DNA of 64,000 bases, taken from NCBI GenBank assembly GCA_009599575.1, contig VWND01000001.1, positions 2,480,001 to 2,544,000 on the forward strand. The letters are read 5' to 3'. Both the position numbers and the translations under genes were made by a program. Shown piece after piece: positions 57,316-64,000 of the stretch (the stretch's first letter is position 1; every line of letters begins with the position of its first letter). The DNA is from Blumeriella jaapii (Eukaryota > Ascomycota > Leotiomycetes > Helotiales > Drepanopezizaceae). A model generated the notes under the pieces. The model saw nothing but the letters and a program-made list of their open reading frames with translations. It searched no databases and was not told the DNA's origin.

Positions 57316-57873
57316 TTAAACGAATTCGTAAAATATTCGATTTATTCTAGTTAAGGCTTTTACGATAGCCGTAGTCGAATTTTGAATTGCAATTACGATA
57401 TTTTCGTAAAAATCCAGAATTTGATTCAATTGGTCAAAATAGGTCCGAGCGACGTTTTCGAAACGTCGGAGGATACGTTTTATATTAGCGTCGTTAAAAA
57501 AAGGGGCCGGCGCAGCCAAAGCTTTTAAAACAGCAGCAGCCGTTAAACCGGCAGGAACGGGCGCAACAGCGGCAGCTCGAGCCGCGGCGCGATTCGTACG
57601 ATTTCCGATTATTATAGGAGCCGAAGCGTTATTTTTTTTTAAACGATTTATATAAGCGTCGTAGATAATAAGGTCGATAAAGGTTTTAGTAAAAACTTGG
57701 GCTTCGGCAGCAAAAAAAAAAAGGGCGGCAGCGGCGATGGCAGCATCGAAACGATTTATAAAATCGTTAAAGCTCGCGAAAAAAGTTTGCGCCTCGATAG
57801 CGCGTGCGGCAGAAACTTATAGCTAGTTAAAAGCGAATTCGAATAAAAATTTAAGAAATTTATAGAAAAGCAT
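57316..57873 (-). pseudogene. Antisense Ala-rich reading frame between pol and 3' LTR of B
   Basis: On the strand opposite to gag-pol, ATG 57873 opens 186 codons broken only at codons 17 (TAG) and 19 (TAA), both one C-to-T step from Gln codons. From codon 20 to the TAA at 57316 there are about 166 open codons in DNA where other non-coding frames close quickly. The product would hold Ala-rich segments ('RFDAAIAAAALFFFAAEAQV', 'AVAPVPAGLTAAAVLKALAA') and a helical end ('RRFENVARTYFDQLNQILDF'). I do not recognise it. It could be a captured or element-specific accessory protein, or a frame kept open by chance through CpG-rich codons. Confidence 0.45.
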
Positions 57874-58356
57874 TAAATATGCGAAGCTTTGCAGCGGTTA
57901 CATTTTACGCTGGAAAGCTCGAAAACGCAAAAGGGCAAAAAGTTTTCTGTGATGCTTTCGCGTAAAATTAGGCGGACGCACCGAAGGCAGATAGAAATCA
58001 AAAGCATTTTAAAAATTCGCGGCGAACGCGGCGAAAAGCAATTAATTAAGATAAAAGAAAATTAATAAAAAAATAAAAATAAAAAAAAAGAAAAAGAAGT
58101 TAAGCAAAAAGATGGCGGCTATTTTAAAAAAAAAGGCCCTTTCAACGAAAATACGAAGCGCTATCGAAAACAAAAAAAACAAAACAGCAAAACAACTATA
58201 ATTTACGACCGAAAGCGGAAGAAACAATTACAATTTACGATTAAAAGCGGAAAAGACCGTACGTTATTTCGAAAGCGTAACGCACGTTATATACGGAAGC
58301 ATACGCATAAAAAAATCAGTCGCTTTTAAGGACCAAAAGCTTAAAAAAAAGGGTAA

Positions 58357-58769
58357 TATCAGAAACCAATATCACATGTATAAATTAAATAATCCGTCAA
58401 AACCTTCTGCCTTTTACCAATCTTCGAATAACATTTTCTACGGATAAGCCGTAAAAGCCGGATAGTATTATAAAAGCTAAAAATAATATTTAAATAAAAC
58501 ACTTTATAAAAGTAATTATTAAGAAATTAATTATTAAGATTATATTAAAAAAAATAAAAAAAGGTCGGAATAGAGGCTGGAAAAGCATACTAAATAGGAT
58601 TCGCTTAGTTTCCTGGGAAATACTTTTCTCGAAGGCTCCACCCCTTCTTTTATACTTATATACGCCTTCTATTAAAAATATAAAAAATAGAAATCAGTTT
58701 GACTATTAACCCAACCTTATCTGAGCTCTATTATCTGAACTAGTGTTTCCCTGCCTTTCAATCCTTACA
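58357..58769 (+). repeat. 3' LTR of element B
   Basis: 413 bp, begins TATCAGAAACC and ends CTTACA, followed by the TAGGG duplication. Its outer (right) third keeps more C/G than the 5' LTR. Confidence 0.92.
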
Positions 58770-60186
58770 TAGGGCCGGTGAAAAGCTAGCTCGTTACTAG
58801 CGGCCTTAAAAAACACGTGTTCGAGGTTTTTGTATTTCGGAGAAAGAAATTCGAAAAAAGATTTATTCGAAGTTAGCTTTGCTAAGCTGGTTAAAAAGGT
58901 CGAAATCGATATTTCGTTGGTTTTGAAACGTTCGAAAAAACTGTAAGATTGGGTTTTGAAAAAAGTGTTGTACGTAAGGTCGTCTAGTATTTTGTCGATC
59001 TCGTACAAAAAGGTTGAAAACATTTCAACTGTTTTTTTTCTGGAAATCAGCTTAAAAGCGTATGCAATAATTTGGCAGATGAAAATTAGGTAAGCAGTAG
59101 GTTAAAAGACTCGTTTTCGAACTGATCGTTTGGGAAGTTTAAAAAATGGCTTATCTGAATTATCGATTATATTAAGCTGAAAGGCTATCGCGGCGAGGGC
59201 TTTTTTTCGGTTTTTGATATAACTGTTTTTCGTAGAACGAAAAAGCTGTTTTAACGAAAAAGGAAAAAAAAAAAAAGAAATAATAAAAAAGAAATCGTCA
59301 GCCTAAGAAAATAATAGAATAATTTCTTATATTATTTTATTAGCGTCGCTATCGAAATTGGCACCGCGAATAAAATTCGACTTTTTCGCGCTTCGCATAA
59401 CGTCGTAGATCTGCCACAATTGATTAAGGTTTTTGTTACGTTTTACAGCGTCGTTTTAATAGCGAGATTAAATCTTTCGAAAATGCAAATAAAAAACTTT
59501 AATACAACGAACGTAAAAGCTGTAAAAGGGTAAGATTTCGGCCAATAAAGCTTGCGTTTATTACAATCTAATAAAACTTGATGTTCGGCCAGCCAAGCTT
59601 TTTCTAAAATCATACTATAATTTCCGAAATTGATAATCAAAAAAAAAATAAACGATTGTATTCGGTTATTAATAATAAGATTAAAAAGCGTAAAATATAT
59701 AATTAAATAGCCACGAGCTTTATTATACTTTTTTACAAAAAAAAAAGCCGGAAAAAGTTAAATTAAAAGTTTTAAAAAAAAAAAAAAGAATTTAATCAGC
59801 GCCGAATCGATCAACGCATAACCGTTCGTTTTAAAATCGGCGAACGCTTTTATTTTGTACAAAAAGCTATTTTTAATAAATGTAACGGGAATTGTTAATA
59901 AATCGCCATCAAAAAGCTTTCGAACGTCAAAATAACGCATATCGCGCAATACGTCTAAAAAAAAAGCTTTGCTTAGGCCTGGGCGTTTTCCCGACTGGCG
60001 GGAAAACTTTTAACTTTTTCGTATGCGTTTTGAAAATCGTTTAAAAAAAGGTTTTCGTTTTTACTACCATTATCAAAAGGCGAATTTTCGGCCGGTTCGA
60101 CCTCGTTTATATTTACTAGCCTAGAAAAGTCTTTAGGTGGAACCGAAAATCGGCCCGTAAAAGGTCGTGCAAATTGGCCTCGAACT
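58770..60186 (-). mobile_element. Element A1, 5' half (protease and RT-linker region), truncated by A2
   Basis: Minus-strand continuation of A1 beyond B. 'YEIDKILDDLTYNTFFKTQS' and 'NELAFHRP' (59023-58770) run into the B insertion point. Upstream are the protease-like 'RDMRYFDVRKLFDGDLLTIP' and 'AFADFKTNGYALIDSALIK' (59949-59758). The sequence is collinear with A2 from about 61847 and then stops at 60186, exactly where the A2 LTR begins, so its gag and 5' LTR should lie beyond A2, outside the window. Confidence 0.88.
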
Positions 60187-60452
60187 TGTGACGACTCATT
60201 CGTTTGCCCCTCGCGTCACCCCAGCAACTACGTATAATTGCAAGCTCTCTGGTCTTTTGATGGGTCTTCCTATTAATTATGGAGACTATTTATATATATA
60301 AGGCTTTTTTCTTTTAGCAATTTCTGCTTTCTGCAGTTGTTGATTTTAAATGAATATTTTTGTTACAAAACCAAAAGCTCGTTTTTTATATTATATAAAC
60401 TCGGCGACCAATTAACTAATCTTTTAGCTTTTCGATTGATTAGATCGTTATA
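60187..60452 (+). repeat. 5' LTR of element A2
   Basis: Begins TGTGACGACTCATTCG and ends GATTAGATCGTTATA; homologous to the reverse complement of 48100-48363. Its orientation on plus is opposite to that LTR, which shows that it belongs to A2 and not to A1. Confidence 0.88.
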
Positions 60453-63400
60453 TTATTAACAATTCTTTTTTTACGCTGGCGACGGCGTAAACTATCTTTT
60501 CTTTCGAATTTTTTACGGGTCATACCAAAGTGATCGACCGGTCGTAAAAAGGTTTATTTCCGCATTTTGCGAAGGATAGCTTCTGTTTAACGATCCCTCC
60601 TTTAGCAAAGCTTTTCAGCTTCTGCTATTATATTTTAACTTTTTTTTTAATCAGCGAAAAAACAGCTTTTTTTAGAAGCTTTTTTTTTTAAAAAACAGTT
60701 TTTCTTCCGAGGAAAAAAAAACAAAGGAAAAGGCAGAGCGCCAACCATTTCGCCTGCTATTTCCCAGCTTAGCGCTAAAAGCGTTTAATTGAAACTTTTG
60801 CAAAATCAACTGAAAAAAGCGCAAAAGCGTGAACGATAATTTCTGGAAGCTATACGATTGCGACAGACTTTTTAATCAAAGCGTTTGATAAAATTTATCG
60901 AACGTGCTTTTGCCAGTCGCGAATCTGCTGCTTTTTTTTTTTTTTTTTGCAACGTTTTATTTTAATTAACAAACGCTGCAAACCAATCTTTACGCTTTTC
61001 GCGAATTTTTTTTGAATCTTTTTTTAACGGCCAAAACTTTAGCGCGTTTTTTAAACGCTATGGTTTTTATTTATTTGCTGATTTTCGATTAGTTCGTATA
61101 AAACGCGTTTCGAACTTTAAATTTAAATTAAATAATAGTAAAAATTACAAAGCACGCCATTAAAAAACTAGAGTTTTCGACAATTTCGAATTTTATTACG
61201 ATTATTTCGCTGGCGATCGATTTCGCAAAAATTATATATTCGATTAGACCGAAAGCGTGGCAAGGGAATTCTTGACCCCGCGTATTTTAGACCGTTCCGA
61301 CCTTACACTTTTCGAAAAATTAATAAAAAAGGTCGCCGATTTCCTGGCCGACTTTTCCGACGTTTAAAGGGCCGAAAACGAATTCAAAATGCTTGCAATA
61401 AATACGCACGACGATTTTTAGCGATTTTATCTGCGATTTTCCATTTTCGCAGCGAACGCTTAAATACGAACCGATAAACAGCTTCGGAACGCTTTCCGCG
61501 ATAAAATACCAAGGCGTTTACGAAAAAAGCTGTATTTAAAATAAGCGCGTACAACGATTTTTAAAAATTGGCTTACCGCCGTTCGTTAAAAAAAACAAAA
61601 TCAATTAGCTGAACGAATTTTATACGCGAATCGCTTTACTAAATCTACTATTTATTAAAATGGTAGATTTTTAACCAAAGCGTATTACGAATCAAATCGT
61701 ACGTACGAAAATCGTCCAAGTGTTTTATAAGCTTTTTTTCAGCTTTTTGTTTTTTCTTTTTTTCCACGCCAAAACGCTCTTTTTAGCGTTTTTCTTTTTC
61801 GATCGGACCAACGATAACGTTCGTTTTTTATTTCATATTAAAAAATTCGAGGCCAATTTGCACGATTTTTTACGAGCCGACTTTCGGTTTTATTCAAAGG
61901 CTTTTTTAGGTTGGTAGATGTAAACGAGGTCGAACCGGCCGAAGATTCGCTTTTTAATAGTAATAATAAAAACGAAAACTCTTTTTCAAACGACTTTTAA
62001 AACGCATACGAGGAAGTTGAAGGTTTTTTCGCTAATCGGAAAAACGCCCAGGTCTAAGCAAAACCTTTTTTTTAAGCGTATTACGCGATATGCGTTATTT
62101 TAACGTTCGAAAGCTTTTTGATGGCGATTTATTAATAATTCCCGTTATATTTACTAAAAATGGCTTTTCGTATAAAATGAAAGCGTTCGCCGATTTTGAA
62201 GCGAACGGTTATGCGTTGATCGATTCGGCGCTGATTAAATCCTTTTTTTTTTTTTTAAAACTTTTGATTTAACTTTTCCCGGCTCCTTTTTCTATAAAAA
62301 AGTATAATAAAGCTCGTGGCCATTTAATTATATATTTTACGCTTTTTAACTTTATTATTAACAATCGAATACAATCGTTTATTTTTTTTTTAATTACCAA
62401 CCTCGGAAATTATAATATAATTTTAAAAAAAGCTTGGTTGGCCGAATACTAAGTTTTATTAAATTATAATAAACGCAAGTTTTATTGGCCGAAGTTTTAT
62501 TTTTTTACAGTTTTTTACGCTCGTTGTATTAAAGTTTTTCATTTGTATTTTCGAAAGATTTAATTTCGCCATCAAAACGACGTTGTAAAACGTAATAAAA
62601 ACCTTGATTAATTATAACAGATTTACGACGCTGTGCGAAGCGCGAAAAGATCGAATTTTATTCGCGGTGCTAATTTCGATAGCGACGCCAATAAGATAAT
62701 ACAAGAAATTACACCATTTTCTCAGGCTGCCGATTTTTTTTTTATTATTTCTATTTTTTCTTTTTTTTTTCTTTCGACAAAACAGCTTTTTCGTTTTACG
62801 AAAAACAGTTATACTAAAGACCGAAGAAAAGCTTTCGCCGCGATAGCTTTTCAGCTTAATATAATCGATAATTTAGATAAGCCATTTTTTAAACTTTCTA
62901 AACGACCAGTTCGAAAACGAATCTTTTAATCTACTATTTACCCAATTTTCATTTGCCAAATTATTACATACGCTTTTAAGCTGATTTTTAGAAAAAAAGC
63001 AGTTGAAATGTTTTTAATTTTCTTATACGAAATCGACAGAATACTAAACGATTTTACGTACAACACTTTCCTTAAGACCCAATCTCATAGTTTTTTCGAA
63101 CGTTTCAAAACGAACGAAATATCGATTTCGACTTTTTCAATTAGCTTAGCAGAGTTAATTTCGAATAAACTTTTTTTCGAATTTTTTTCCCCGAAATACA
63201 AAAACCTCGAATACGTGTTTTCTAAAGCCGCTAGTAACGAGCTAGCTTTTCACCGGCCCTACGACCATAAGATCGAGCTTATTATAAGTAAAAAAAAGCT
63301 GAAATATATTCTTTTATACAAAATGTCGATTCCAAAGCTCGAGATTATCAAAACTTATTTGCAAAATAATTTTAACAAAAGCTTTATCGAATCTTTTATC

Positions 63401-64000
63401 GCTTTTTTCGCTGCTTCAGTATTTTTCGCCAAAAAACCCGACGGTTTACTACGTTTTTGTATCGATTATCGAGCTTTTAATAATATCATTCGTAAAAATC
63501 GCTACCTTCTTTCTTTTATCGATAAAACCTTTATTCGTTTTTCGGAAGCGCGAATTTTTACGAAGCTTGATATTCGTTAAGCTTTTTATAAAATTCGAAT
63601 GGATCCCGCCAATAAAAAACTGACGACGTTTCGTACGCGTTACGGCGCTTATAAATATAAAATGCTACCTTTTGGCCTTATTAATAAACTCGCAATTTAT
63701 TAACGTTATATAAACGACGTTCTTTTCGATTATTTAAACGATTTTTGCATTATATACCTGGATAATATTTTTATTTATTCGTCCGACCTTTTAAAACACG
63801 CCACACATATCCGTAAAATGTTTCAAAAGCTCGCTGACGCTGAGTTACAAGCCGATATTCGGAAGTCTGAATTCAACGTTATTCGAACCCGTTATTTAAG
63901 CTTTATTATTTCCATTAAAAACCTAGAAATAAATTCAGAAAAAGTTTCCGTGATCGCTTACTAAAAGCCTTTTATTATTATAAAAAAAGTATAAAACTTT
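60187..64000 (+). mobile_element. Ty3/gypsy element A2, 5' part, runs off the window
   Basis: Begins with a 266-bp LTR. A degraded gag region (about 60.5-62.05 kb) follows, then protease-like 'MRYFNVRKLFDGDLLIIP' (62090), the linker 'LYEIDRILNDFTYNTFLKTQ' (63008), and RT: 'KKPDGLLRFCIDYRAFNN', 'RIFTKLDIR', 'TTFRTRYGAYKYKMLPFGL', and 'YLDNIFIYSSDLLKHATH' (YxDD changed to YLDN). The 63008-63580 frame stays open for 190 codons before a TAA in place of the Gln of 'LDIRQAF'. The remaining pol and the 3' LTR are outside. Confidence 0.9.

Larger units (their letters stand above)
51424..58769 (+). mobile_element. Element B: complete Ty3/gypsy chromovirus inserted in A1, RIP-degraded
   Basis: 7346 bp bounded by 413-bp LTRs and a 5-bp duplication. 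Reading order on plus: gag-like, Lys-rich region 52.1-53.2 kb; CCHC knuckle near 53363-53404 with its first Cys and its His both read as Tyr; protease-like 'FIDYGAE' near 53.56 kb; RT with 'SKKNGSLRLYVDYKGLNAVT' (about 54.2 kb) and an intact 'YFDDILIFSEN' at 54534; RNase H around 55.0-55.3 kb; integrase from about 55.9 kb ('KKITMDFITNLF'); chromodomain-like 'GRYYLVR*KDY' near 57.03 kb, whose Trp codons became TAA/TGA. It cannot encode working proteins. An antisense frame lies downstream of pol. A purine-rich stretch precedes the 3' LTR. Confidence 0.93.

Noticed and set aside
58042..58227. Hydrophobic 61-codon minus-strand frame in element B
   Set aside because: Phe/Leu-rich sequence from T-rich DNA; it could be leader of the antisense frame, but no independent support as a membrane protein.
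46906..64000. CRISPR or other spaced direct-repeat array in the AT-rich region
   Set aside because: Repeats are LTRs and degraded element copies; no regular short repeat-spacer pattern, and the genome is eukaryotic.

Overview
The window is nuclear DNA of a filamentous ascomycete (Pezizomycotina; a Dothideomycete is my best guess, at low confidence). The signs are short 45-75 bp introns with GT(G/A)AGT-type donors and CTAAC-like branch points, a fungal-only gene set (GH51 arabinofuranosidase, LPMO-like protein, heme-thiolate peroxidase, extracellular intradiol dioxygenase, Neurospora-type metallothionein), and a sharp switch at about 46.8-46.9 kb from gene DNA of ordinary composition to very AT-rich, repeat-induced-point-mutation (RIP)-like transposon DNA that fills the rest of the window.

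Gene part (1-46.8 kb), left to right: Nudix hydrolase (-), PI-specific phospholipase C (-), five-exon GH51 alpha-L-arabinofuranosidase (-), homogentisate 1,2-dioxygenase (-), a small hypothetical protein (+), a carboxymuconolactone-decarboxylase/AhpD-like protein (-) facing a broken succinyl-CoA:3-ketoacid CoA-transferase relic (+), an LPMO-like secreted copper protein (+), a LINE RNase H relic with two small inverted-repeat elements, a secreted intradiol dioxygenase (-), an F-box protein (-) divergent from a Ufd1-domain zinc-finger protein (+), an amidoligase-family protein (+), UBC6 (-) divergent from SAM50 (+), two tiny spliced metallothionein genes (-,-), a 40-bp perfect fold-back element and a chloroperoxidase-type heme-thiolate peroxidase (+). 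Several intergenic stretches of 1-4.6 kb show no gene I can support.

Transposon part (46.8-64 kb): a partial inverted-repeat element, then a 1.2-kb AT-rich element with inverted ends, then a nest of Ty3/gypsy elements. Element A copy 1 (A1, minus strand, one 264-bp LTR at 48.1 kb) is split by a complete element B (51,424-58,769; two 413-bp LTRs, target duplication TAGGG). A1 is also interrupted at 60,186/60,187 by a second A copy (A2, plus strand) that runs off the right edge. All copies carry many stops and C-to-T/G-to-A changes. B also carries an antisense reading frame between pol and its 3' LTR.

The genes do not form one pathway. Themes are aromatic catabolism (homogentisate and intradiol dioxygenases), plant-polymer attack (GH51, LPMO-like, peroxidase), ubiquitin functions (F-box, Ufd1-like, UBC6) and metal binding. 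Three conserved genes (Ufd1-like, UBC6, SAM50) each need one small frameshift to read full length. Since SAM50 is essential in yeast, base-level assembly errors should be ruled out before calling them pseudogenes. All assignments come from reading motifs by eye; no database search was run.
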